From contig VZQC01007982.1 in the NCBI GenBank assembly GCA_009823505.1, forward strand, positions 2,433,150-2,497,149: a DNA stretch of 64,000 bases, in the 5' to 3' direction. Source of the stretch: Rhizomys pruinosus (lineage: Eukaryota; Chordata; Mammalia; Rodentia; Spalacidae). The position numbers and the translations under genes are program-made. Each line of letters opens with the position of its first letter. Position 1 is the first letter of the stretch. This document shows, in pieces, positions 20,157 to 31,377 of this stretch. The notes under the pieces are model-generated. The model searched no databases, was not told the origin of the DNA, and was given only the letters and a program-made list of their open reading frames with translations.

Positions 20157-21206
20157 AGAACAATTGCAAGTTGCCTAAACAGTCACTAAACTCCCTCCTA
20201 CCCAAGATGCAAAGCTCTGTCAGACTGCTTTAGATGGGACCTTGGTGGCATGGGTGACACTGTAGAGCAGAGCACAACTCAGACTGAGAAGTTGCAAATG
20301 AGTTCTTTGGTAGCTTTCTTGTTAATTGGACACTGAGCTATGAACTGTCTTAGGTACAGGTAGGATTGGGAATGGTGGTACATGCTTGTGGAGTTCAGGG
20401 TGTGTGTGACTGAAAGGATGTGAATGTACACATGTACATGTGTATGTGTGTACATGTGCTTGTGCTCACATGTATGGGGTTAGAAGGTGAGATTCTAATC
20501 AGTCCAAGTATCTACAGGAAAATCTTTGGCAACCCCATCACCCTTCTTTGCAACTGTCTCTCAATACCCTGAGATGTTTTCAGCCCTGGAGATGCAGCCT
20601 TCCTGTGAGTTCCCCAGAGAGGCCATGTCCCTACAGATTTAATTGGCGATACTTCACTGAGCACAGAAACCTGCCACAGCTTTTTCTCCTTTTAAATTGT
20701 CAAGGAAGGCAAGGCACCTTGGACCACAGGGTGCTGGTAGGGTAGGGGGCAGATTCACAGCTGTCTCCATAAGTGTTCAGATAGCATGAAACAGCAGCAG
20801 ACAGATAAACACCTAGATAGGGACACATGACCACTGTTGGCTCAACAGGCCATTGCATGGTTGGGCCATGAGAAGCCTAGGAAAGGGGCCAGGGCACAGT
20901 GAACTCGTGCCGCTGACCTTCTGAGGTCACAGTTAGGGCTCTTTCCAATGGCTCTGTTCATGAGTTGGCCTAAGAACTGATGAAGCACACCTTTCTCTGG
21001 GTAAGGCAATTGTCCAGTACTGGGAGAGGTTGGCAGGAAGCCAGGAGATGATGCCTAGAGCCCCAGTGTCCTCCCTGACAGAGATGATCCTCGGGCAAGA
21101 AAAGTTCTGGACATGGCTAGAGAAGGGAAAGAGGGTGACCGTGGACAGCAGAGCCAGTATCCATGCAACATAGGGTTCAGGTGGAAAGGCTGTAAATAGG
21201 TGGGTA
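20157..21206. other. Unique sequence, no gene seen
   Basis: Contains an imprecise TG/CATG-rich stretch (20398-20470) that may be a decayed SINE tail. Nothing else is recognisable. Confidence 0.45.
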
Positions 21207-21405
21207 AAAGGTTGGCCAGTCCATAGCTGGACGTGGTGGCGTACACCTTTAATCCTAGCACTCGGGAGGCAGAGACAGGAGGAGCTCTGTGAGTTCAAGG
21301 CCAGCCTGATCTACAGAGCCAGCTCCAGTTCATCTGGGGCTACAGGGAGACCCTCTCTTGAAAAGACCCAAAAAAAAAAAAACCCCAAAAAAGGTTAGCC
21401 AGTCC
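21207..21405 (+). mobile_element. SINE B1 with target-site duplication
   Basis: B1 21223-21389, 'gctggacgtggtggcgtaca' to the A-tail, between aaaggttggccagtcc (21207-21222) and its one-mismatch copy (21390-21405). Confidence 0.93.
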
Positions 21406-21579
21406 TCAAGAATCTTTTTTCCTGATATAATATTGAGGTATAGGCCATGTGTCTTAGTCTGTTTTTTATAAAATTTTTGAGAATTTTATATATGGGTTAA
21501 TTTGTAACATTTCCACCATTCTCTCTTCACCCCCAACTCCTTCCATGTCCCCCATTACATCTTCTCAAATTTTGACCTC

Positions 21580-21581
<2 letters not shown>

Positions 21582-21622
<41 letters not shown>
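21582..21622 (+). repeat. (CA)n microsatellite
   Basis: About 20 CA units within the L1 3'UTR. Confidence 0.95.
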
Positions 21623-21624
<2 letters not shown>

Positions 21625-22028
21625 GGAACCTACTGAGTCCAATTAATGTTGGTCATAGGTACATGTGCTTAGGCTGACACTTGGGATAAGATAGTAGCTC
21701 TTCATTCAAGAGGAGGACCTTATGAAATTCCCCCCATCCCCATCCATGCTGACATGTTTAACTGATGTCGTCATTATGCAGCTCTTGTTTAGGCAACCGT
21801 ATCATAAGAGGTCATGAGTACAGCTTCCCTTTCATGTCCAGAACACACTATCCTGGTTTTCTGCCCCTCTTCTCCCTGCTCTCTGAGCCTTGGTATAGGG
21901 CATAGGAGTTCCATGTATCAGTTGGAGCTGGGCACCCCGTGGTTACTTACTCTTGGCATTTGACCAGCTGTGGAACCATTAGAGTTTCTTTGATGAGGGG
22001 TGAGAGATACACTTATCTGTTGGTATAA

Positions 22029-22278
22029 GGATAACTATTTAGGGGTCTGGAGAGATGGCTCAGTGCTTAAGAGCACTGGGTGTTCTTGCAGAAGACTTGG
22101 ATTCGAATCCCAGCATCCACATTGTGGCTCTGTAACTCCAGTTCCAGGAGATCTGACACCCTCTTCTGTCCTCTGTGTGCACTGCATGACACAGGTGCAC
22201 TTACACACATGCAGGCATAACGCTAACACACATAATATAAAAATAAATAATTTAATTAGAAAAAAGGATAAGTATTTA
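22029..22278 (+). mobile_element. SINE B2 with target-site duplication
   Basis: B2 22042-22265 with head 'tctggagagatggctcagtg'. Flanked by ggataactattta (22029-22041) and ggataagtattta (22266-22278). Nested in L1. Confidence 0.92.
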
Positions 22279-22647
22279 GAATACATGTAGAAATTATATT
22301 GATTTAGGAAAACAGAAGTGGTAAGTTCTCCTCTAGAGTCTCTGACCCCTCCAGCCACAGATATTTGACTAAGTTTGTGGTTTCAGGCAGGAATCTCTTT
22401 CTAATGAGTGGATTCTAAGTACAATTAGATACCTATTGGTTACCCCAGTAGGGTCACCAACATCTTGCCAGGCTGGTCATTATCGTGGTTTATGAGTTTC
22501 ACAGCGGTAGGACAGCTGATAGCTCTTCTCCCTCGGCAGATTGCATAGCACCTTCTGATACCGTGAGAGCTGCTCCTCAGGGATGAGGCTTCAGGGTCGG
22601 TTCCAGCTCCATTCCTCCAAGTCCTGCCTGAATTATGCGGTTTCTTT

Positions 22648-22866
22648 GGCAACAGTATCTCTCTCTCTCTCTCTCTCTCTCTGTCTTTTTGTCTTTTTGA
22701 GACAGGGTCTCCCTTTAGTCCCAGCTGGCCTGGAGCTCACTATGTAGACTAGGCAGGCCTTGAACTCACAAAGATCCACCTGCCTCTGCCTCTGCCTCTG
22801 CCTCTGCCTCCCAAGTTCTAAGATTAAAGGCGTGCGCCACCAGGCCCGGCAGCGGCAACAGTATCT
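22648..22866 (-). mobile_element. SINE B1 with CT-repeat tail and CTGCCT expansion
   Basis: Minus-strand B1 between identical 13-bp repeats ggcaacagtatct (22648-22660, 22854-22866). The tail has become a (CT)n run (22660-22681) and the internal 'cctgcctctg' motif is expanded to five or six CTGCCT units (about 22779-22811). Confidence 0.92.
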
Positions 22867-23667
22867 TACTTTCAGGTTCTGGGAGGTAACCAAGGTCATT
22901 GGCCATAGCCTATACTGTTTTGGGAATCTCTTGAACTCCCCTGATTAACAACTAGGAGTTTTTGATAGATAGTTTTTGTTAGATAGTCTATGAGTCTTGG
23001 GAAGGGCATGATCAATTTGTGTGGCAGCTGAAAGGCTTTTTTTCTGATGCAAAACAGGCCAAATCAAACCAGATTAACAAAGTATAAAAGGAAGTTTATT
23101 AGGACACACTCCTGGGCAGGTCCACTGGTCTCAGAGAGGGAGGCCAGGGGAGTCGCATGCTTGGGCTGGGGGTGAGGATTTTTATAAGTTCTGGAAAGAG
23201 GAAGATGAGGTAATGATGGTGAGACAAAGCATGTACTTGTAAGGGCAAACCTGGTGCAATGGGAGGGGACAAAGTGGGTCTTTAGTGTTTGTCATAAAGC
23301 TGGAATATAACCATATATGGTCTTAGGCTATGCTCTCATCAGGAAGGGAAGTTGCATCAGCTGCCTGAGATGATGTAGGCTTTTGACAGGAAGAGAAGGG
23401 TGGTAGGTACCATTTTGAGATCTCCAAGCCCAGGCCCTGCCTAACAGTAGCTCCATTTAAACTATGCATCATGTCTATCTGTACGTATGTATATACACAT
23501 ATATGTGTTTTTAAGTAAAAACATGTTTCCCTGTGCATTTACAGATATCTCTTTTCCCTCTCCCTCTATATTACCCTCCCTCTCTACGCTCCATTTAAAG
23601 TCCCCCTTTTCTTACACCCCCTTTGATAATGCCTCTGTCTTACTATTTTCCCTCTAGTCCATATTTT

Positions 23668-23990
23668 TGGCACTATCACAGAATACTTGAATTTAGCTAA
23701 TTCATAAAGAATAGAGTTTTATTCTGGAGAGTTTCAAAGGCTGGGGAGTCGCTAAGCATGGCGCTGGCATCTGCTCAGCTTCTGGTGATGGTTCTGTGTG
23801 TTGCTTTGACTCACAACAGAAGGTGGAGGGACGAACAGATGCCTGTGGAAGAAAGAAAAGTTGGTTCAACTCTCACAAATAGCCAACCCATTCTTGATGA
23901 AAGGAACTCTTGTTCCACAACTCAAACACCTGCCCAAAACTGCCATGTTGAGAAATTAAGGCCCCAACATAACCAGGCCATAGAACATGG
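23668..23990 (-). mobile_element. Old MaLR LTR relic (MST/MLT-like)
   Basis: 'ttcataaagaatagagtttt' and 'gcatggcgctggcatctgct' 'cagcttctggtgatgg' match, in reverse orientation, old mammalian MaLR LTRs. It explains a 152-codon frame at 23758-24216, which runs on into the next LTR and is not a gene. Confidence 0.6.
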
Positions 23991-24126
23991 AAAGCTAGAA
24001 TCTACTTTCGGCCATGACATTTTACCTCGGATCTTGGAGCGGTCCCTGCTTCCGTATTCCTATGCTGTATCTCAAACGCTTGCCTTGCCTAATTTCACCA
24101 AACCCTTGGTAGCAAGGATAGAAATT

Positions 24127-24449
24127 TTATTGGTTTCTTATTGCTATGACAACATACCTGACAAAAGCAACTTAGGGAAGGAAGGGTTTATTGTGGCTCA
24201 CAGTTTGATGGTGTAATTCATCATGGAGGAGAAGTCAAGCAGGAACTTGAGGTGACTCACATTGCATTTACAGTCAGGAAGCAAAGAGATGGATTCTGGT
24301 GTTTAGCTCACTTCTTTTTATTTAGTCCAAAACCCCAACCTATGGGAAGGTGCCACCCACAGTTAGAGTCAGTCTTCCTACATGCCCAGAGGTACATCTC
24401 CTAGGCAATGTGAGTGCGGTCAAGTTGACAACTACGTGAACCATCACAG
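24127..24449 (-). mobile_element. MaLR LTR (ORR1-like)
   Basis: Starts 'tggtttcttattgctatgac' with 'gaagggtttattgtggctca' (polyadenylation end) and finishes 'gtcaagttgacaactacgtg', the reverse complement of the conserved LTR start. Confidence 0.7.
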
Positions 24450-26730
24450 TAATCGTGTGTCTTCTAACATTATGGAACTCAGGCGGCAGACCCTGCTACA
24501 CTACACTTGATCCTTGCCTTAGTTTCTAAATATTCTGGTTCCTTCTCTTTTCTGTGTTTGTGTCAAAGGAGAAGGAAGGAATAAAGGAGGTGGGAAGTAA
24601 AAAGGAAGGTAACATCTGCTGGCTGGGGCATCCGGGAAAAACCAAGGATCAGACTGGGAATTTAGTCAGGAGGATGTGGGGAAAATATCTTTCTTGCTCT
24701 TCCACTGGCTGGTCCTCAGCCTGCAAGTGAGGTTGCTGGAGCCGCCTCAGCTGCCAGGTGCTGGGATTGTTTCAATGCTGGCTGTACCTGCAGTCCATCA
24801 AGAGAACCTGGCGATTGCATAGCCTTGCTTATGTCTCCAGGACACATAGTCCTCAACTGTAATGTGCACCTGTGACACTCCTTAGTTCACTTCTGATAAT
24901 CAACTGGTCTCTAATCACTCTATTAGCATTCTTATTAGCTTTGAAGCAGAAACTCAGAATGTGTGGACTTTCCCCTTCAGCAGTCTCTGCACTTATGACC
25001 CTATCAGGACCAAATACGAATCTTAATATGTATGAACGAATTCAGCGAATTTCAATTAGCCACGAGGTAGGGGCTCCATCCTGCTCCTCTTCTCCCACCC
25101 TCCTCTTGTTGTTCCATCCGTCCTTCCTGGATGAAGTTCTCTGTTACTCAGTCTCATCTACCCCTGAGATACAGGATAGGAGTTTCAAAAGATTCCTCAC
25201 TTTACAACTGGCATGAATGAGACTTGGCATGGTCTGGTGGGGCTCAACATAGACAGTATATCAGCAGTCAATGACCTTCAGAATCTTCAGATCTTAGACT
25301 CTACAGTGTGAATCTTTACTTAAAACAGATTAGATGATTCATAAACACAGATGTTCTGACTTAAGACTTCAGTTTTACAATGTTGCTAAAGTTGCATAGG
25401 TTCAGTAGAAATCATTCCTTGAGTTTTAGATTTGGATTTCCTTTGCTTCCCCAACCCATTTAGTAATATGCAGTTGAAGCCTCTTTTGTCATGCTGGGCA
25501 GTGACTTGGCATTGTAACATCATCCCCATAACTACTGGGGGAAACAACTGATACTCTATAGTGTGCTGTGTGGTTTAATGCTGATGTTTGGTAGTGTGGG
25601 TATATTTGTGACCCCTGTTTTCAACCTAAGGAGGAGTTTTCCATCCTCAGGCAAAGAGTATCTGTATTTGGCTGTACTGCACAAACTTAGAATGTTCTCA
25701 CCCAGATGTGCATGGCACCTCTCCTTCATCCCCATCACTGCATCGTTGTCATTGGCACTGTCAGGTCATTTTAGATTCAACAATCCAGAACTCATGGAGT
25801 CCTGACTGATGGAAGAAATCCACACCCAGGAAACTAAGAGGCTGATAGCGCTGTGTCTCTGAGGTACAGCATCCTGCCCTGCCTTGTGTGTGTATGTGTG
25901 TGTGTGTGCGGGGGGGGGGGGGGGCGCCTGATGCCATCTGGATGCCTCCTCTCCCCTCTTCCACGCTGTCATGGACCTAGCTGATTAGTTCCTTCCGCTC
26001 AGTTGCATCTTGACACTATCTTGCTGCAAAAAAACATTTAGAGACAGATTGAGCTGATGAGCACATCTCCGAATCTGGTCTGTTTACTTTCTTCTGCTTC
26101 CTGTTTTGTGCCGGCGGGTGGTCTTACACCATAGGCACAGCAGACAGCTTCTTCTTTTGCCTGATCCCTCCTGCAGAGCTCACAGGGAAAACAAGGCATT
26201 TCTCACCAGGCAGAGCCCTCCCAGTTTCAGTTTCGCTCCAGTGGGATGTCCACAGTCCTCCATATCAATCAGATGAATCGAATGGAGACCTAGGTGGGGC
26301 TCTGTATGTGGCCGAATGGATTGGACACCCTTCACCTTGCTTCCTGACTTTGAGCAGTTTCCGGAAGATTAAGGTGCTAATGAGGCCACAGGAAATGCTT
26401 CCTACAAATCAAAGAACAAATTGAAAAAGGGCTATGGGACTTTTTTAACCACTGGACTCATTCAACCTATGCAGTCTTTATGTTTACACAGCTTCTCCTG
26501 TACAGGACAGCTCCACTCACCTACTTCACCCTTCGGGAATGTTTACACCGACCTAAGCACTCCAGTCCTTGTGGGGAATGAGCCCCACTTTCTCAGTGCA
26601 TACAAGAGAAAATGCCCAAGCATTCCTGACCCTTCAGGGAGCCAGTAGTTGGTTTATTTTGCATTTAAAATAGAATCCTTGCCTAGTATAAATGAGGCCT
26701 TGAGTTTGATACATAACACTCAAAGAAAAC
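24450..26730. other. Unique sequence, no gene seen
   Basis: 2.3 kb without clear repeats except a TG run joined to a G-run at 25886-25924. 24880-25060 is AT-rich with several TAAT cores ('aatcactctattagcatt', 'ttcaattagccacgag'). No coding exon could be supported. Confidence 0.45.
25886..25924 (+). repeat. (TG)n plus G-run
   Basis: Imperfect TG units followed by about 15 consecutive G residues, a site prone to length variation and sequencing error. Confidence 0.9.
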
Positions 26731-26734
26731 AAAA

Positions 26735-26985
26735 ACATTGAGTGGAATACACTGCATGGATCCATTTATATCAACTTCTAGAACAGACTAAAATAATCTG
26801 TGACAGAAGAGTCAGGAAGGCAGGTTGCCTAGAGGGGTGGAAAGAAGAGTTTTCTGGTATGGTAGCAAAGTCCTCATCTTAATATGAATGTGAGTTACAA
26901 TAGGCATATACATTTACCCAAACTTAGCAAATGTATATTGAAGATGTGTTTCACTATATGTAAATTTTACCTCAAAGAAAAGGAA
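26735..26985 (+). mobile_element. Ancient LINE-1 (L1M-type) 3' end
   Basis: 'gatccatttatatcaacttc', 'ggaaggcaggttgcctagag' and 'tatgtaaattttacctcaaa' follow the order of old mammalian L1 3' ends. Ends in an A-run at 26993-27003. Confidence 0.72.
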
Positions 26986-27295
26986 AGTTGTAAAAAAAAA
27001 AAATCTTAAAATCAAGATAGTGACTTCTATGCTAAAGTATTTAGGGACAAGTGTACTGAAATCTATAATTTACTTTGAAATGAATCAAAAAGAAGTTGGA
27101 TGGATAGAGGGCAGAGACATGATAAGGGAAGTCTAGAAATATGTCCATGGAAAATTTTACTTGGGTTTGTGTGTGTGTGTGTGTGTTCACTGTAAAATTC
27201 TGTCTACTTGACATAATATGTGATTTTTTTTTTCATAGTAAAGTGTTGTGACAAATAGGACAGGACAATCTGAAGTTACAGAGAAGTCCTTACTG

Positions 27296-27600
27296 TGTTG
27301 GGGTGACTCCATAGGTAAATGCCTCCCTGCAAACATAGGCACCTGAATTTGAACCCCAGAACTTAGGTTGAAAAAAGCCAGGCTGAGGCGCCAGAGACAG
27401 GAGGATCCCCGGGCACGCTGGTCAGCTGCTGTCTCAAAAAAACAAAAAGCAAAAGATTGAGGCTCCCTAGGAATGGCACCTGAGGCTGACCTCTGGCCTC
27501 CACACTCATGTGCATACATAGGCATGTGAATCCAATCTGCACACACATGTATATTTGTGTGCATGTGCAAACACACACACGCACACACATATACACAGAG
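27296..27600 (+). mobile_element. B3-type SINE with CA-rich tail
   Basis: 'gcacctgaatttgaacccca', a B1-like middle ('ccagagacaggaggatcccc', 'gctgtctcaaaa'), then 'cctgaggctgacctctggcc' and a CA-rich tail (27537-27600). Composite rodent SINE; exact family uncertain. Confidence 0.65.
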
Positions 27601-27639
27601 AAGTCCTTTTCACTTTATTATAGCACTATTGAAGCTTAA

Positions 27640-27892
27640 ATTTATTTTTTATTTATTTTTTAAAGCATTTTATTTATTTTTATTATTTTGTATGTGTATG
27701 AATGTACTGTCTGCATGCAGGTTTGTGCACCCGTGTTGTGTGCAATGCCACAGAGGTCAGAAGAGGGTGTCAGATTCCCCTGGAACTGGAGTTAAAGATG
27801 GTTCTTAGCCATCATGTGGGTGCTGGGAATTGAACCCAGGTCCTCTGCAAGAGCAGTCGTTGCTTTTAACCGCTGAGCCATCTCTCCAGCCC
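27640..27892 (-). mobile_element. SINE B2
   Basis: Full minus-strand B2: tail at left, 'tgtactgtctgcatgcaggt', 'gaactggagttaaagatgg', head 'gctgagccatctctccagcc' at right. Confidence 0.93.
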
Positions 27893-27899
27893 CCTTAAA

Positions 27900-28068
27900 T
27901 TTATTTATTTATTTATTTTTTTGGTCGTTTTGAGACAGGGTCTCCCTTTAGTCCCAGCTGGCCTGGAGCTCAACATGTAGACCAAGCTGGCCTCGAACTC
28001 ACAGAGATCTGCCTGCCTCTGCCTCCCTACTGCTAGGATTAAAGGCATGCGCCATTGCACCTGGCATA
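27900..28068 (-). mobile_element. SINE B1
   Basis: T/ATTT-rich tail (27899-27922), 'gagacagggtctccctttag', 'tagaccaagctggcctcgaa', ending 'gccattgcacctggc'. The motif 'cttaaattta/cttaaatgta' recurs at both ends of this B2-B1 pair, a likely target duplication. Confidence 0.92.
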
Positions 28069-29276
28069 ACTTAAATGTATCATTATTACTAGATTCATTG
28101 AATTTAAGAGGTCAGATGCCATAATTTAATTTAAACCTTATCAAGTGCTAACAATAGACTCTGAGTACAAAACTGCTTCTTTATCGCATTATGGGATAAA
28201 TGTATCTGTAATCAAAATCAATCCCAAGGCCCCATGTGGCGCATTGGTGCAACCTCAAAGCTGGAGAGTGGAGAAGCTGCGAAGCCAGCGTCACAGTCTG
28301 CAGGAGACCGAAGGACTTGGAACACGATGCTCCAGGTGGCCTTAAGAGAGATCATTGATTCAAGATATGTTAAAAAAAAAAATCCCTTCTCAAGCTAAGT
28401 AACTCATTTTCATCTAACCTCAATAAAATTGACTTTCCTAAGAAACTGGAAGCTTTTCTTGGTAGTGAGAAAATGTCAGCATCTGACCTGTTCAGATTTG
28501 CTCCAGGTATGGCTCTTCCCCTCCAATGACATCTGGCTCACCTATGTCCCTTTGCAGATGTGATTCTAGCAGCTGTGCAGGAAAGGCAAAGCTGTCTTCT
28601 TTGATCGTGATGAAGTCTAGAAGAGAGTTTGAAGCTTCATATGCAGTTCGTACTTGTGGCTCAAAATCGCTTTTGCTATAAACTTGTGAAATAGTTGTGC
28701 TGCCTGATAGCCCCATCTCGGTATAGAACCACCTTTAAAGAGGTGCAGACAGACACTGGCTGAACGGAAATAAAAATCAATCCCAGCTTTACTCGAATCT
28801 TTTGAAGAATGCTAATGAAATAAAACCCCAGGCACGCGGCAGTTTTGGACCTTTCCTGCTCGGCCCATCTTTCTTTGCATCTCTGGCCCCAAGACTTTCC
28901 TTTTAGATTTTCTTATCCTCCTTGATTTCTTTCTGTCTTTTCTAGTCATCATCACGCATAGAATTTTAGTCTTTCTGGATAATTACCATGCTCCCCCATC
29001 TTTGACTTCTCTGATTATACCCATCCACTCTTTAGATTGATCAAAACAACCCCTGAGAACCAGGCTGGGGATTTCTTCCTTAGAGTTCCTGTGTTGTGTG
29101 TGTTGTAAGGGTACAGAAAAGGGGGTACAAAGAGAGTTGTGATGGCAAGAGAGGTGGGAAATCATGGGACAATCAATTTCATTCCGATCTTGTATCTAAG
29201 CTGCCTTTTACAGCAGGGAAAACTCACTGAGCTTCTTCCCAGAAACTTCCTTTGCCTCCTCTGATATTTTCTTAAT
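28069..29276. other. Unique sequence with a weak exon candidate
   Basis: No repeats recognised. 28492-28716 is the only part with a protein-like frame (minus strand, described separately). The rest contains short A-runs and a TGTTG-rich stretch at 29090-29110. Confidence 0.45.
28492..28716 (-). other. Candidate exon or short open frame, 74 codons
   Basis: The minus-strand frame reads a plausible soluble, acidic peptide ('SDFEPQVRTAYEASNSLLDF', 'FAFPAQLLESHLQRD'). A polypyrimidine tract and AG lie just upstream (about 28735), and an in-frame stop precedes that point, as expected at an intron end. A GTGAGC donor-like site lies within it (about 28546-28541). I do not recognise the protein. A frame this long can arise by chance. 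Confidence 0.2.
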
Positions 29277-29503
29277 TTTTGAAAATATTTTTATTTTTCA
29301 TGTGTATGAGCATATTGACTGCATGCATGTTAAGTGTACCTGTGTTGTGCAAAGCCCACGGAAGTCAGAAGAGGGCATTGGATCCCCTGGAACTGGAGTT
29401 ACAGATGATTGTTAGTTATCATGTGATTGCTGGGACTCCAACCCAGGTATTCTGCATGAGCAACCAGCACTCCTGACCCTACGCCGCCAACTCTCTAGCC
29501 CCT
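29277..29503 (-). mobile_element. SINE B2, older
   Basis: 'gtgtatgagcatattgactg', 'gaactggagttacagatgat' and a decayed head at 29490-29503. Confidence 0.82.
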
Positions 29504-30135
29504 GCTTCCTCTTATTTAAAGATGACTCTCTCATAGGTGTATTAATTGCTAGATTTCCAGAGGTGTTTTCGTTTGGTGACTTCCTTGGGACTACCTCCAT
29601 TTGATTCCTGGAGCCAAAATAACCACTAGCAGGTAGGCTCTTTTCCTTCTTTTTCTAAGAAACCAAATCAAGAGCACAGAGCAGCTTTAGGAGAAAAGCA
29701 TTCCTCTTGACCAGCTGGGAGCTGATGTGGGGACAGGAGCGGTTGTATAAAAGGCAGAATCGATCTGTCTGTCAAACGGAGAGTGAAATAAAAAGCCACT
29801 AACTTGAGAGTCTGCATTCTTTTGATCAGAGTTGAAATTCCCTCTGTGGACCCTCGTGCCCAGACTCCATGTTTGGCATCTTACAGCTAATGGAGAAGGG
29901 AAGGGCCGGGCAGTGGGCAGTGGGCAGTGGGCAAAGCCCTGCTTTGTTTGTTCTGTGAGCAAGCCAAGGGGCTGGATCTGAGTGACAGCTTCTAGCCTTT
30001 CAGTGTGAAATTGAAAACCCCTGGAAGCCTGCGAAAGACAGGGAAGTGAGTGGGAACCGGGAGGCCTGGGCTCAGCCACTAGGATTCCTGTCCTTTTTGT
30101 ACCAGCCTCTGCTGTACTAAGCCGTTTTCCTTCCT
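29504..30135. other. Unique sequence, no gene seen
   Basis: Only a short (gggcagt)3 run at 29908-29929 stands out. A 130-codon minus-strand frame at 29687-30079 has no recognisable domain. Confidence 0.45.
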
Positions 30136-30358
30136 ACCTGCAGAGATAGTTTGGAGCTGAGACAGGAGGCTTGCAAGTTCAAGCCTTGCCTGGACCGAGG
30201 AGGAAGTTCAAGACCAGTCACCAGTCTGGACAACCTTGTGAGACTGTCTAAAAATAATAAGTTTAGAAAATAACTGGAGCTATAGCTCAGCGGTAGAGAG
30301 ACTGTCTCCCTTGTGCGGGGCTCAAGGATCAATCCCTAGTCTTTAAGAAGAAATAATA
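30136..30358 (+). mobile_element. SINE B4 (B1-like plus ID-like dimer)
   Basis: A diverged B1-like left part ('gagctgagacaggaggcttg' to 'aaccttgtgagactgtct') is followed by an ID-like right part ('ggagctatagctcagcggta', 'ctcaaggatcaatcc') and an A-rich tail. 30359-30772 shows nothing recognisable. Confidence 0.75.
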
Positions 30359-30772
30359 AAAGACAGCTTGGTGGAGGCAAATGTCCTACCAGCTGACCAC
30401 TGTCACCAGTCAGGTCAAGTCTGTACAGGGTAGAAATAATCCAGACTAAAACTGGATTTGTTGAGCGCTCCTGTCCTGTAGTAGTAGCTCCTAACAAAGC
30501 CAGGCATGTAAGACTGACATGGATTTCCATGTTTTACTGCCATTACCAGGTTTTTATTGCCACATCCAATTTCCTGTTCCTAATTCCTGTTCTATTGCCC
30601 AGCTCTGGTGAAGGTCAAAACTCTTTTGTTTCCAGAGGACAAGAAGTCCCTTCTATCTAGATACCATCTCTGCCTATCCTGGCACTGTTTTTTCCCACGT
30701 ACTTGATCTCAAATAAACAAATGACTCTCCTGCATTATGCCTATAGGACTTCTCTGAGTTAGCCTGACTCGC

Positions 30773-31377
30773 TGTGTTTGTCAGGGCTCTCTAAAGGAAC
30801 AGAACTTATAAATGAATATTAAGTATTATGTATTGTATAAATATTAATTATTCATTTGACTAACCTGGTCTATAGAGAACCTGACTAATACAAGCTCAAA
30901 AAAAAAAACATGTGTGACATGTGTGTGTGTGTGTGTCTGTCTGTCTGTCTGTACATGGGGATTTATTATATAAGCTTAACAGGATAAAGTCTGAGTGGTC
31001 CAACTGTGACTATACTGCACTGGAGAGGCTGAGAATCTGGTAGTTAGTTGCTCAGTCCATAAGGCTGGATGTCTCAGCAGTCCCAATCTGGCACTGCACT
31101 GAAGGCCTGGAGGATTCCTGGAGGTCTGCTAGTCTTCAGTCTACACTGGAATCTGAAGGAGTTCTATTATCTGTTATCAGGGGAGGAAGGCCACTGCAGC
31201 AGGATGAACCGGCTAGAGAGAAAGAATCAGGCAAAAAGAGAAAGTTCCCTCCTGCCATGGCAGAAGGTAAGGCCCCCATTTGGGGTAGGTCTTCCGGCTT
31301 TAAATAATCTGATCCAGGAACATCTCATTCAGTTACTCTAGATCCAGTCAAAGTGACAACCTAGATTAGCGGTCACA
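30773..31377 (-). mobile_element. MLT1-like MaLR LTR with inverted end duplication
   Basis: Right end 'tagattagcggtcaca' is the reverse complement of a TGTGA... LTR start. The left end 'gtcagggctctctaaaggaa' is the reverse complement of the LTR end. A second, plus-oriented LTR end lies at 30869-30894 ('gagaacctgactaataca'), making an inverted repeat. A TG/GTCT microsatellite (30918-30951) follows. The 605-bp length is above usual because of this. Confidence 0.6.

Larger units (their letters stand above)
21460..23660 (-). mobile_element. LINE-1 3'UTR region, minus strand, interrupted
   Basis: Same order of blocks as the L1 copies at 40678-42300 and 43060-45200: 'tactgagtccaattaatgtt', 'gaacacactatcctgg', 'gagtttctttgatgaggggtg', 'ttcggttccagctccatt'-like stretch near 22595-22615, and the 'tttatctcttttccctctcc'-like pyrimidine block near 23550. 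Interrupted by a CA repeat (21582-21622), a B2 (22042-22265) and a B1 (22661-22853). 23025-23330 does not match the sister copies and may be another insertion. Confidence 0.72.

Noticed and set aside
23758..24216. 152-codon frame with an apparent N-terminal hydrophobic stretch
   Set aside because: It lies across two reverse-oriented MaLR LTR relics, which fully explain the sequence.
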